From Desulfovibrio sp. Huiquan2017 (GTDB lineage Bacteria > Desulfobacterota > Desulfovibrionia > Desulfovibrionales > Desulfovibrionaceae), in NCBI RefSeq assembly GCF_017351175.1, contig NZ_JAFMPN010000014.1:64366-128365 (forward strand): a stretch of 64,000 bases of DNA. The letters are read 5' to 3'. The notes beneath the pieces are model-generated. The model was given only the letters and a program-made list of their open reading frames with translations. It searched no databases and was not told where the DNA came from. Positions 43,975-51,857 of the stretch are shown piece by piece. The position numbers and the translations under genes were made by a program. How positions within the stretch are numbered: the stretch's first letter is position 1; each line of letters starts with the position of its first letter.

Positions 43975-45146
43975 GCTTCGGCCTCCCCGCCCCTCCGGCG
44001 CAGCCGCAGGTGCGTCAACCAGTGAACGATCGAGGGTGTGCGCTCAAGGTTGGCGTAACGCATGCCCGCCAGGGCCACGAAGACGAACAGCACGTCCGGA
44101 GCCCACAAGCCATATTCGGGGGCGATGATACCCGATTCGCCCATGCTCACGCCGATGGAAAACATGGTGTAATAAACCATGAACAGCCCCATGGCCAAAA
44201 GCAGGCCGAACTGCTGTTTGAGCCCCCGGAAGACCGAGGCGATGGGGATGGCGAACATGCCCAGGATGAAACAACCCAACGGCAGGGTCAGCCGTTTGTA
44301 GAATTCGGTGTCCACCTTGCGGAAAAAGCGGCCGTCTTCGTGAGGCATGAGACTGTGGTCCTTGCGGATGTCCCACAATCGAAAAAACGCCATGTCCTTG
44401 GCCTTCTGCTCGGCGAAATTGAAGCCCGTCAGCAGTCTGCCCAGATCGAGCTTGATGGAATACTTGCCGAACTTGAGGATATTCAACTCGTTGCCGTTCT
44501 GGCGAAAAATGCGGCCGTTGTGGAAGACCACGTGGATCTTGGCTTCCTTGGGATTGGAGACCACCTCGGCCTCGGGAGCGACCACGACCACCGAAGTCCC
44601 CTTGATGGAATCATCGCGGACAAAGGCGAACTTCAACTCGCCCGTCTCGTTGTCCACCTGGTGGGCATAGAAGGTGATGCCCGGGAATTCCTTATTGAAC
44701 ACACCTGGTTGCAAAGCGAATTTCGAGTTGGTCTTGGCGAAGTAGTAAAGTTTCGTCTTGAACATGTCCATGCCCCACGCCAGCCCCCAAAAGGAAATGA
44801 AGAAGGCGAACAGCGTGCACAAGCTGCAAAAAAGCACCGGGGCGGGGAGCATGCGATACAGGCTGACCCCACTCGCCTTGAGGGCCACCAGCTCATTGTC
44901 CGTGCTCATGCGCAGGAAGGTCAGGAAGACGCTGAGCATGGTGGCGATGGGCGTGATCAGCAGCAGGAAGAACGGCGTCAGGTAGAAAAAGAGCTGAAAA
45001 ATGTTCAGGACGCCGATGTCCTGGGAGAGGAACAACGAACGCAACTGAAGCATCCGGCCCACCAGGATGAGCCCCAGGAGACAGGATACGGTCAAGCCGA
45101 AGAGCTTGAGCAGTTCCAGAAAGATCTGACGCTGAAGAAGCTTCAC
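43971..45146 (-). CDS. lptF: Lipopolysaccharide export permease LptF
   Basis: A 391-residue partner of LptG with the same layout: helices at about 12-110, a periplasmic jellyroll (about 125-280) and three C-terminal helices. NELVALKASGVSLYRML is the LptB-coupling segment. The periplasmic domain contributes to the bridge formed with LptC and LptA. It begins 9 bp after a small conserved-looking gene and overlaps lptG by 4 bp. Confidence 0.92.
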   Translation of the reverse strand: MKLLQRQIFLELLKLFGLTVSCLLGLILVGRMLQLRSLFLSQDIGVLNIFQLFFYLTPFFLLLITPIATMLSVFLTFLRMSTDNELVALKASGVSLYRMLPAPVLFCSLCTLFAFFISFWGLAWGMDMFKTKLYYFAKTNSKFALQPGVFNKEFPGITFYAHQVDNETGELKFAFVRDDSIKGTSVVVVAPEAEVVSNPKEAKIHVVFHNGRIFRQNGNELNILKFGKYSIKLDLGRLLTGFNFAEQKAKDMAFFRLWDIRKDHSLMPHEDGRFFRKVDTEFYKRLTLPLGCFILGMFAIPIASVFRGLKQQFGLLLAMGLFMVYYTMFSIGVSMGESGIIAPEYGLWAPDVLFVFVALAGMRYANLERTPSIVHWLTHLRLRRRGGEAEA

Positions 45147-45155
45147 CGCAGGAAA

Positions 45156-45338
45156 TCAGCCCTTGTTTTCCTTGAAGAAACGAATAACCAGAGCCATGTC
45201 CTTGGGACTAAGGTTGAAGCGCCCGCCCGCCTCTTCGATGAGCGCGGAAAGCGGCCGTTCGTCGCCATTGTCCCGCATCTCGCAGATCCAGGCCACGGCT
45301 TTGCGGGTCAATTCGCCTTGAGGCATTATGGTCGTCAT
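45156..45338 (-). CDS. Small hypothetical protein upstream of lptF
   Basis: A 60-residue soluble protein, MTTIMPQGELTRKAVAW onward, helical in outline, with GGRFNLSPKDMALVIRFF near the end. AGGAG stands 6 nt before the ATG at 45338, and the 9-bp gap to lptF implies co-transcription, so it is likely real. No function is recognised. A role in lipopolysaccharide export would be a guess from position only. Confidence 0.72.
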   Translation of the reverse strand: MTTIMPQGELTRKAVAWICEMRDNGDERPLSALIEEAGGRFNLSPKDMALVIRFFKENKG

Positions 45339-45472
45339 GAAGCGCTCCTGTGGTTGAACATCCATTCCGCGAAAGGAAGTACACCAGCTTCCAAGGGGTT
45401 GCAAGACGGTGCCGGTTGGTCTAGACCCTAGCGGAATGCGCGTCCGAACTCCACCTAAATTCTGAGGATCAC

Positions 45473-46264
45473 ATGGCACCTTGGTACGTTGCAATCATTC
45501 TCGGCATTGTTGAAGGGCTGACCGAATTCCTGCCCGTCTCAAGCACCGGTCACCTGATCATCGCCGGGCACCTTCTGAACTTCACCGGCCCCAAGGCCGA
45601 AACCTTCGAGATCGTCATTCAGCTCGGGGCCATCCTGGCCGTCGTGGTCCTGTACTGGGACCGCTTTGTGGGCCTGATCTTTCCGGTAGGAAATCGCAAA
45701 TTCTCGGGCATGCACGGCCTGTGGCTCCTGTTCTTGACTTCCCTGCCCGCCTCGGTGGTCGGCCTGCTGACCCATCATTACATCAAGGCATACCTCTTTT
45801 CGCCCTTTACCGTGGCCCTGGCTCTGGCTGCGGGCGCGGTGCTCATTTTCGTGGTCGAAGCCATGGATCTCAAAAAAACCACCCAGACGGTGGATGAAAT
45901 CACCCCGAAGATCGCGCTCGGCATCGGCTTGTTCCAGTGCCTGGCCCTGTGGCCGGGCTTTTCCCGCTCGGCGTCCACCATCATGGGCGGCATGCTTCTG
46001 GGGGCCAAGCGCACCGTGGCCGCCGAATATTCCTTCATTGCGGCCGTGCCCATCATGTTTGCCGCCACGGGCTACGATTTTCTGAAGAACTACGCGCTGT
46101 TTGAAAACAGCGACCTAATCTTCCTGCTCATCGGCTTTGTGGTCTCCTTCATCGCAGCCTGGCTGGCCATAAAAGGATTCATCGTCCTCCTCGGCCGCCT
46201 GACCCTGCGCCCCTTCGCCGTATACCGCCTGGCCCTGGCCGCCTTGATTCTCCTGTTTTTGTAA
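45473..46264 (+). CDS. uppP: Undecaprenyl-diphosphatase UppP/BacA
   Basis: A 263-residue multi-pass membrane enzyme that recycles undecaprenyl pyrophosphate for peptidoglycan and O-antigen synthesis and can give bacitracin resistance. The two signature motifs are EGLTEFLPVSSTGHLII (residues 14-30) and LWPGFSRSASTIMGGML with the catalytic arginine. GAGG stands just before the ATG. It is monocistronic, with a divergent neighbour, and the tRNA-Met promoter begins 37 bp after its stop. Confidence 0.96.
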   Translation: MAPWYVAIILGIVEGLTEFLPVSSTGHLIIAGHLLNFTGPKAETFEIVIQLGAILAVVVLYWDRFVGLIFPVGNRKFSGMHGLWLLFLTSLPASVVGLLTHHYIKAYLFSPFTVALALAAGAVLIFVVEAMDLKKTTQTVDEITPKIALGIGLFQCLALWPGFSRSASTIMGGMLLGAKRTVAAEYSFIAAVPIMFAATGYDFLKNYALFENSDLIFLLIGFVVSFIAAWLAIKGFIVLLGRLTLRPFAVYRLALAALILLFL

Positions 46265-46301
46265 TGTGTTCCATTTTTTCGGTTCAACCCGGAATTTCCA
46301 C

Positions 46302-46330
46302 TTGCCAAGCACAAAAAGACGGTCTATAGA
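46302..46330 (+). promoter_or_regulatory. Promoter of tRNA-Met
   Basis: TTGCCA and TATAGA are separated by 17 nt, and the -10 ends 27 nt before the mature tRNA. tmRNA has the same -35 hexamer and nearly the same distance. Confidence 0.7.
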
Positions 46331-46357
46331 CTGTGACCGCTTCGGCGAAACAAACGT

Positions 46358-46434
46358 GGCGAGGTAGCTCAGTTGGTTAGAGCATGCGGCTCATATCCGC
46401 AGCGTCGGAGGTTCAAGTCCTCTCCTCGCTACCA
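46358..46434 (+). tRNA. tRNA-Met (anticodon CAU), elongator type
   Basis: A 77-nt tRNA with encoded CCA. The acceptor GGCGAGG pairs with CCTCGCT (one G-U), the D-arm is AGCTCAGTTGGTTAGAGC, the anticodon stem-loop TGCGG-CTCATAT-CCGCA gives CAU, and the T-arm carries GTTCAAGTC. The G-U first pair excludes the initiator pattern by itself only weakly. The overall sequence is that of elongator tRNA-Met, though a lysidine-modified tRNA-Ile(CAU) cannot be fully excluded. It marks the left edge of an accessory island. Confidence 0.93.
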
Positions 46435-46445
46435 CGAATGAAATC

Positions 46446-46489
46446 GGAAGTCCGTGAAATCACACCAGATTTCGCGGACTTCCTCTTTT
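46446..46489 (+). terminator. Terminator after tRNA-Met
   Basis: A 16-bp stem GGAAGTCCGTGAAATC/GATTTCGCGGACTTCC with one G-T pair and a 6-nt loop, then TCTTTT, starting 12 bp after the tRNA. Confidence 0.85.
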
Positions 46490-46579
46490 GGATTTCAGGA
46501 GTTTTAGAACGTCCCTCGCGAACTGTACCCAATCGGTGTACCAATCAACGCCGATTCGGGACCAAGAGGAGACTAGAAC

Positions 46580-46708
46580 ATGGGCCGAAGCCCCCTCCCT
46601 TCCAACCTCATGCGACGGTGGGCAGTTTACTACTTCCGACAGGCTGTCCCTGCCGACCAGAGGCCTGTTTTCAACCGTCACGCCCCCTGTTACTCCCTCC
46701 GCGCGTGA
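46580..46708 (+). pseudogene. Phage-type integrase, N-terminal remnant
   Basis: The frame starting at ATG 46580 reads NLMRRWAVYYFRQAVPADQR and then PVFNRHAPCYSLRA before a stop. This matches the start of phage-type tyrosine integrases, where a YYFRRxVPxDLRPxF segment precedes the core-binding domain. Everything after about residue 42, including the catalytic domain, is gone. It lies 146 bp downstream of tRNA-Met in the same direction, the usual place for an integrase that uses a tRNA gene as attachment site. Confidence 0.6.
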
Positions 46709-47071
46709 CCGACTGCCCCCCCCCTCGAAGACCTCCTGACCCTTCACAAAGACCTGACAAGCCATAGCGTCGCCCTGGAGTTCCACAAGGAGAATCTGAC
46801 GTTCACCGGAGAGGACAAACCCTTTCAGGTGCTACAGCTTCAAATCATCGGAGCTGTTGCTCAGTTTGAGCGTGAGATCATCAAGGAGAGACAACGCGCG
46901 GGCATCGCCAAGGCTCAGGCTATGGGGAAACACTGCGGCAGAAAGGCCAAGCTCACTGAAGAACAGGTTCAGGAAATCAAGAACCGAATCGAAAAAGGCG
47001 AGGAAAAGAAGGGACTGTCCAAAGAGTTTGGTCTCAGCCGCCAGACGCTGTATCGGGTGATTAAGCTGTGA
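46709..47071 (+). pseudogene. Serine recombinase/resolvase, C-terminal remnant
   Basis: The frame reads LEDLLTLHKDL, then ALEFHKENLTFTGEDKPFQV, IIGAVAQFEREIIKERQRAG, GRKAKLTEEQVQEIKNRI and KEFGLSRQTLYRVIKL. This is the back half of a resolvase/invertase: the end of the catalytic domain, helix E and the helix-turn-helix. The N-terminal half with the nucleophilic serine is missing; the frame is closed by a stop at 46706. A 9-nt C run (46716-46724) lies at the break: one extra C would give DRLPPPLEDLL in place of the typical DRLGRSLEDLL. The piece from the ATG at 46829 could be translated as an 80-residue DNA-binding protein. Confidence 0.8.
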
Positions 47072-47096
47072 CAACATTTATCCAACACTAATCGTA

Positions 47097-47133
47097 GGCC
47101 TTGATGGACAGAGCGTCTATCAAGGCCTTTTCT
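47097..47133 (+). terminator. Terminator after the resolvase remnant
   Basis: Stem GGCCTTGAT/ATCAAGGCC (9 bp) with a 13-nt loop and TTTTCTT, 26 bp after the stop. Confidence 0.8.
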
Positions 47134-47676
47134 TATGCCAAATGGACCCACAATACATCTCATGGCTTTGTCGAGTTGAGGCATACTCTATTGAGACAAA
47201 TTCAGCGAAGGGAAAAGATAGGGCAAGGAAGCAACTCAAACGTGCCTTGAAAGCCCCCCTGTAAGAATAAACTCAGAGCGTAGACGCATCCTAGGAGCAA
47301 AAAGGTACCCACCTACCAGAACAGACCTAAAACGCCTTAAATTTATTTGAGAGATTTAATATATAGCACTTTTTGAGTAACTGACTGAATTTATTGAAAC
47401 GAGAAAAAATCCGAGGTCCACCATGCCCCCCCTCGCTTGAATCTTTGAGTACCCGGTGTGTTCTATGCGCTCGGGGACTTGGGCACAGATTTTTCAAGGC
47501 ATTGAAGAGTACCACCAAACTTGGTTTACACATTATGCAGATAGCGATATGAAATGCTAAAATCCTGATTTCCGACGAATTGGAGAAACCGCAAGTCCAT
47601 TGCGATTGGTCATAATATACGTGGCATTCTGGCAATACAAATTTTTCAGATATCATATAGCAAATTGAGGGACGTA
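47134..47676. other. 540-bp island spacer, no gene seen
   Basis: No open frame here shows protein motifs or a good ribosome binding site. The composition shifts from that of the resolvase remnant to the AT-rich sequence of the next gene. A promoter for the AT-rich gene is expected in the last 150 bp, but several weak -10-like sequences prevent a choice. Confidence 0.4.
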
Positions 47677-49044
47677 ATGGAATTTAGAAACCCTACAAAT
47701 GGTTACGTAGAGGAAGTTAATCCAGCGGAAACATTTATATTAACCCTTTTTTTCGGGCCAATTTATTTTGCAATCAATGGAATTTGGACTCACTTCGTAG
47801 GTGGGATAATAATAGCCACTATAACATTTGGAATATCTTGGCTAGTGTACCCTTTTTTTGCGTTCTCAATTGTAAAAGAAAGCTACTTAAAAAAGGGGTG
47901 GATAGAATTTGATGAAAAAAATGAATCTTATATTAAGAAACCAGGCAAGATTGAATTACCAGAAAAAAATATTAAATGCCCTCACTGTGGAGCTTTAATG
48001 AACGAATCTTTCACTTGGTGTAGGAATTGTAACAAGCCATTGCCCAAGCATCTCGTTACACCGGAAGAAAGAGAATGTCCCTTCTGTGCTGAATTGATTA
48101 AAGCTAAGGCAATTAAATGCAAGCACTGTGGGTCAGAAGTTAATCCACTACAAGAGAAGGAAAGAACTGTTGCCAAGAAAGTAATACAAGAGACGCAGGT
48201 ATCTAAATCAGAACCCATAAAAGTTAAGCCTATCAAGAACGAAAAACCGGAAAGCCGTCCCCTCAAAAAGGAATTTTCTTTCCCAAAGAAAGAACTTGTA
48301 TTTGTCCTCATAATCTTGGGTGGCGGCTTAAGCTTCGCTGCGTATACGCAATTTACTCACGACCAAAATGAGAGCAGCACTCCAAAAGCACAGGTGATAG
48401 ATACAACTAAGGAACTGATAGATAGAACAAGAGCACTGGTATCAGAAGAAAAATACGAAGAGGCAATTCAATACATTGATAAGCAAGACTGGAACAGCGA
48501 GCTTGCGAAATTGAAAACTTCAAGTCGAATTATGCTTGCACGTAAAAACATACACAGACTTGAACCACTTGTGCATAATGACAGAAAAGCAAATGACATA
48601 AAACTGTTGTATGCAAATTACTTAGAGCTTGCTTCACTTGATTACAAGAACACAGATATACAAGCATTTAATAGAGCTGAAAGGATGCGCAATACGATAG
48701 TAGAAAAAGAATTGTTAGCAGATGTAAAAAAAGTACCAAGCTCTGACATTGAAAAAAATGTTAAATTCTACAAAGAACTTGCGGGGCTAAATCCTAGAAG
48801 TACGCTTTATAAAGAAAAACTAGCTTATTATGAAAAAAAATTAGAAGCAGCCAAGCCAGAAAGCTGTTATTCCCTTGGGTACAGGGGAGGTATATGTGCC
48901 GGAAAATCAATGGTCGGCGTAGCTTGTGACCCTCAAAATGACATTGTTCTCCCAGTTAGATGTAGAAATAAAGATGAAACTGCACGAGGTATGAAAGCGG
49001 GGATTAAATACGCATATGACTCTTTAGGAGTACCGTACCAATAA
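47677..49044 (+). CDS. Membrane protein with paired zinc ribbons, unknown function (island cargo)
   Basis: A 455-residue AT-rich gene product. Two N-terminal hydrophobic helices (about 17-66) are followed by zinc ribbons (CPHCG/CRNCN near 90-115 and CPFCAELIKAKAIKCKHCG near 130-150). A Lys/Pro-rich linker, another transmembrane helix (ELVFVLIILGGGLSFAAYTQ, about 205-225) and a long helical domain follow. The C-terminal tail carries cysteines in SCYSLGYRGGICAGKS, VACDPQ and VRCRNK. The layout suggests ribbons in the cytosol and a helical, possibly TPR-like domain outside. ATG 47677 follows GAGG by 8 nt; a TTG four codons earlier is possible. AT-rich codon use differs sharply from flanking genes, pointing to transfer. 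Confidence 0.75.
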   Translation: MEFRNPTNGYVEEVNPAETFILTLFFGPIYFAINGIWTHFVGGIIIATITFGISWLVYPFFAFSIVKESYLKKGWIEFDEKNESYIKKPGKIELPEKNIKCPHCGALMNESFTWCRNCNKPLPKHLVTPEERECPFCAELIKAKAIKCKHCGSEVNPLQEKERTVAKKVIQETQVSKSEPIKVKPIKNEKPESRPLKKEFSFPKKELVFVLIILGGGLSFAAYTQFTHDQNESSTPKAQVIDTTKELIDRTRALVSEEKYEEAIQYIDKQDWNSELAKLKTSSRIMLARKNIHRLEPLVHNDRKANDIKLLYANYLELASLDYKNTDIQAFNRAERMRNTIVEKELLADVKKVPSSDIEKNVKFYKELAGLNPRSTLYKEKLAYYEKKLEAAKPESCYSLGYRGGICAGKSMVGVACDPQNDIVLPVRCRNKDETARGMKAGIKYAYDSLGVPYQ

Positions 49045-49075
49045 TTTAAACCGGCAAGTTGCGATCCAGATCATT

Positions 49076-49387
49076 ATGAAAAAATCACTACTCGTCACAT
49101 TCGTAATAGTCACACTCCTGTTCATTGCCTCGACTCAGGTAACTATTTTTGTCATTCCGCCGATAGGAGCTATCCCAGAGGGTAAAACAATTGTCATTCC
49201 ACGAACAGGAAAATTGAACCTCATAGAAGATGCAGACGCTATTTGTGATCGAGAGATGGGTGGGGTAAGCCTTCTCTGTCGTGGAGCGGTTTTAGCCCTA
49301 ATAACCAAGTCCAAAATTCTCTTACGCTTGCCATACAGTGAGTCTCTCTACCTATGGTCAACAAATGGAAAGGAATTTCGCAGATAA
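49076..49387 (+). CDS. Small exported or membrane-anchored protein (island cargo)
   Basis: A 103-residue protein with an N-terminal hydrophobic helix (LLVTFVIVTLLFIASTQVTI, residues 5-24) that serves as signal or anchor. The following domain is compact, reads IPPIGAIPEGKTIVIPRTG and has two cysteines (AICDRE, LLCRGA) that could form a disulfide, then LRLPYSESLYLWSTNGKEF. It looks like a genuine folded domain, but I cannot name its family. It begins 31 bp after the zinc-ribbon gene and shares its AT-rich composition, so the two are probably one operon. No strong ribosome binding site is seen. Confidence 0.7.
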   Translation: MKKSLLVTFVIVTLLFIASTQVTIFVIPPIGAIPEGKTIVIPRTGKLNLIEDADAICDREMGGVSLLCRGAVLALITKSKILLRLPYSESLYLWSTNGKEFRR

Positions 49388-49520
49388 AAACCTCTTGTTA
49401 ACTGTGACACCATGTGTAAATTTTTTTAGGTTAGCGTGATTTGTCGCAGCCAAGTCCTAAACATTTTTTCAACGCTCAACCGACTAGTATCATAGAATTT
49501 TAATAGGCAGCAAAAGAGTC

Positions 49521-49574
49521 AGAGCATAAGAAAAGAGGAAGCGTAGAACCCTCCTGTGTTCAAATCCTCTCCTC
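49521..49574 (+). repeat. Imperfect copy of the tRNA-Met 3' region (att-like)
   Basis: 49558-49574 repeats 46411-46427 of tRNA-Met, GTTCAAGTCCTCTCCTC, with one change (G to A), in the same orientation. AGAGCAT, which lies in the tRNA D-arm at 46379-46385, recurs at 49521-49527, so the copy is a decayed tRNA 3' half rather than a chance match. An imperfect hairpin with TCTTTTC follows at 49591-49618, like a tRNA terminator. This is the expected right-hand attachment site of an element integrated into tRNA-Met. The rest of 49388-49827 holds no gene. Confidence 0.55.
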
Positions 49575-49778
49575 TCCGCCCGATTAAATCAAAGCCCCTC
49601 AAAGAGGCTTTCTCTTTTCTGAGTGTTCAGTCGCCCGCCCGCACCTTGATTTGTCGATGTGCATATCCATCAGGCGGAGGCGCGGCTGCGACTAACGCTA
49701 CACACAAAACCGACTTTGAATCCCAATCAATTGGGCGCGTCAAATTTTTCTAACTCGGATTTTCCGCTCGTTCCGCAT

Positions 49779-49816
49779 AAAAAAAGCCCGCACAGTTTCC
49801 CGTGCGGACTTTTTTA
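49779..49816. terminator. Terminator at the right side of the island
   Basis: AAAAAG and CCGCAC pair with GTGCGG and CTTTTT around an internal mismatch. T runs on both strands allow use by the minus-strand superoxide reductase gene ending at 49828 and by anything read from the island. Confidence 0.75.
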
Positions 49817-49827
49817 TCGCTGCTGGG

Positions 49828-50226
49828 CTAGACCGTGAATTTGGTCACCCAGAAGTCGTGCAGGTTACAAAAGCTGGTGGCGTAATACTCGCCCTTGGGC
49901 GGGAGGTCGTAGGTGGATACAGGCTTGTCCCCGGGCGTGAAAACCTGCGCGCCAAAGAATTTGCCGTCCGCACCGACCACCGTGTGACGCACGATGAAAT
50001 GGTCCGCGCTCATGGAATGCTTGGTCCGCACGGTCAATTTGCCGTCCGCCATGCTCACCTGGGGCAGATGGATGGCGGCTTTTTTCGCCCATTGGCCCGG
50101 GTCTTCGGCCGTATAGACGATGTTCGAGGGAAACGGGCCGGTATCGGCCGAAGCCTTGCGAACGCCCAAGGAAAGTCCGGCCGCCAGGGCCAGGGCCGAT
50201 TTGAGGAAAATACGTCTGCTGCTCAT
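49828..50226 (-). CDS. Tat-exported superoxide reductase (desulfoferrodoxin/neelaredoxin iron domain)
   Basis: A 132-residue protein with a twin-arginine signal (SSRRIFLKSALALAAG, Arg4-Arg5; likely cut after ASA near 27). The mature part is the single-iron superoxide reductase domain. All five centre ligands appear in order: His53 (AIHLP), His70 (TKHSM), His76 (ADHFI), and Cys120 and His123 in the CNLHDFWV motif. The N-terminal rubredoxin-like iron site of desulfoferrodoxin is absent. Reduction of superoxide to peroxide in the periplasm is expected. GGAGG precedes the ATG. A partial Fur-like box lies 18-26 bp upstream. Confidence 0.88.
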   Translation of the reverse strand: MSSRRIFLKSALALAAGLSLGVRKASADTGPFPSNIVYTAEDPGQWAKKAAIHLPQVSMADGKLTVRTKHSMSADHFIVRHTVVGADGKFFGAQVFTPGDKPVSTYDLPPKGEYYATSFCNLHDFWVTKFTV

Positions 50227-50411
50227 GATGCCTCCATATGAAGAATGATTATTGTCCTCACCTTACCACCTTCGGGACGACTTGCAACCATTCAAGACAC
50301 TGATCGGCCGAATCTTTCCTTTTTCCTCGCATTTCCAACCGAGCGGCCGCTTGAAAGCGCCAAACAGGCCGGGGGTTCCATCCCCAGCCCCCCGCCTGGA
50401 AAGCCTGTCCC

Positions 50412-51017
50412 CTACCCCCCCCAAGGCAGGTAAACGTGTTCATAGGCCATGTCGGCCGCCACGACAAAGAGCATGCCGCCCATGACGTAGTTCAGATACC
50501 GAAAATAACGCGTGTCGCCCAAGCGCCTGGTGACAGCCGCCCCGATGGCCGCATAGGAAAGGGGCGCGCCCACGCCCAATGCCCCCAACGCCAGGGACCA
50601 GATGGCCACATCCGCACCGGCTATCCCGGCGGCCGGAAACTGAATGGTGGTCACAGGCAAAACCACCATGAACGCCTTGGGGTTGAGCAACTGCATGAAC
50701 AACCCGTCCTTGAAGTCCAGCGCGGCCACGGGCTTGTCGGTTTTGGGCGCGTCCACGTCGGCGGTGACGACCTTCCAGCCGAGATAGAGAATAAAACAGG
50801 TCCCCAGCCCGGCAATAACCGGAAGCATGGGACCACCGACAACGGCGACCCCGGCATACCCCACCAGGGCAAACCAGAAGGCCAGCGCCGCGCCCACGCC
50901 CAGGCAGAATGGAATATGTGACAATGGTCCGCGCTGCATGCCGCAATTCAAGCTGAGAATGTTTACCGGGCCGGGGGTGTACATGACCCCTATACAGAAC
51001 AGGATAATGCCGAGCAT
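50412..51017 (-). CDS. LysE/RhtB-family amino acid exporter
   Basis: A 201-residue inner-membrane protein with six predicted helices. The opening IGVMYTPGPVNILSLNCGMQ is the LysE/RhtB signature, and GLFMQLLNPKAFMVVLPVTT is the second conserved segment. It should export an amino acid or related metabolite. It lies 6 bp after an AraC-type regulator on the same strand, which presumably controls it. The stretch from 50227 to 50411 carries no gene. Confidence 0.9.
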   Translation of the reverse strand: MLGIILFCIGVMYTPGPVNILSLNCGMQRGPLSHIPFCLGVGAALAFWFALVGYAGVAVVGGPMLPVIAGLGTCFILYLGWKVVTADVDAPKTDKPVAALDFKDGLFMQLLNPKAFMVVLPVTTIQFPAAGIAGADVAIWSLALGALGVGAPLSYAAIGAAVTRRLGDTRYFRYLNYVMGGMLFVVAADMAYEHVYLPWGG

Positions 51018-51023
51018 GGGTAC

Positions 51024-51857
51024 CTACCTGGTGAGTTGAATCTGATATTGCCGGGGCGTGAGGCCGTACGCGCGCTTGAAATGCCGGTGCATGTGGCTCA
51101 CGTCGAAAAAGCCGAACCGGTAGGCCACGTCCGAAGGCGGCGTGCCCGCCGCCAATTCCTCTCGGACCCGATTGATTCGATAGTTGATGATGTATTGGTG
51201 CGGAGTGAGCCCGAACTGGCTACGAAACAGGCGGATGAAATGGTATTTCGACAGATGCGCCGCCCGACTTAAATCGTCGATGGAGATGGCCGCTTCAATG
51301 TTGTCGTGAACGTACTCCCTGGCGCGCAACAACAGCGTGTCCTTGGCAGCGGTCCAGGAATTGGGGCGGTAAACTCCCATCCGGCTCGTCAGCCGTCCGG
51401 CCAGCGCATACAGACAGGCCTCGATCGCCGGAACATCGGCGGCCGGAGACGCCGCCAGCCGGGCCATGCGCAAAATCAGCGCTCGCAGGACCGGGTCGGC
51501 GAAATGGGTCTCCTCCACGCGATATTCCTCCTGGTCGGGATCGGCGGCACTCCCGGCCAGCCCGTTGAACACGGCCGGATCGAGATAGAGCATGGTGTAT
51601 TCCAGGGCATTCCCGCCGCCGGGGTTGCCGTTATGTGCCTCGTCGGGGTTAAACAGAATGATGTCGCCCGGCGAACTGCGAAACCGCCGCCCCTTGCATG
51701 AAAACTCCTGCACGCCGCCGAGGGTCACGCCAACGGCCACTTCCTCGTGGGCATGCCGTCCATAGGAGAAGTCCGACATGACCGCGTTGAGCACGGTCAC
51801 GCCCAGGTCACGCCCGTTGCTGACGAATTCGAATGTATTTTCTCTGGCTGTGGACAT
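51024..51857 (-). CDS. AraC-family transcriptional regulator
   Basis: A 277-residue regulator. The N-terminal cupin-like ligand domain (about 25-100) contains YGRHAHEEVAVGVTLGG and SSPGDIILFNPDEAHNG. The C-terminal 100 residues hold two helix-turn-helix motifs (ISIDDLSRAAHLSKYHFIRL and PPSDVAYRFGFFDVSHMHRH), ending in the AraC signature FKRAYGLTPRQYQ. This AraC/cupin type commonly controls an adjacent LysE exporter in response to an amino acid, which matches the exporter 6 bp downstream. The start at 51857 removes an unlikely 31-residue extension. Confidence 0.92.
   Translation of the reverse strand: MSTARENTFEFVSNGRDLGVTVLNAVMSDFSYGRHAHEEVAVGVTLGGVQEFSCKGRRFRSSPGDIILFNPDEAHNGNPGGGNALEYTMLYLDPAVFNGLAGSAADPDQEEYRVEETHFADPVLRALILRMARLAASPAADVPAIEACLYALAGRLTSRMGVYRPNSWTAAKDTLLLRAREYVHDNIEAAISIDDLSRAAHLSKYHFIRLFRSQFGLTPHQYIINYRINRVREELAAGTPPSDVAYRFGFFDVSHMHRHFKRAYGLTPRQYQIQLTR

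Noticed and set aside
46384-46767. Plus-strand frame starting inside tRNA-Met
   Set aside because: It begins within the tRNA and passes through its terminator; the integrase-like signal is in a different frame.
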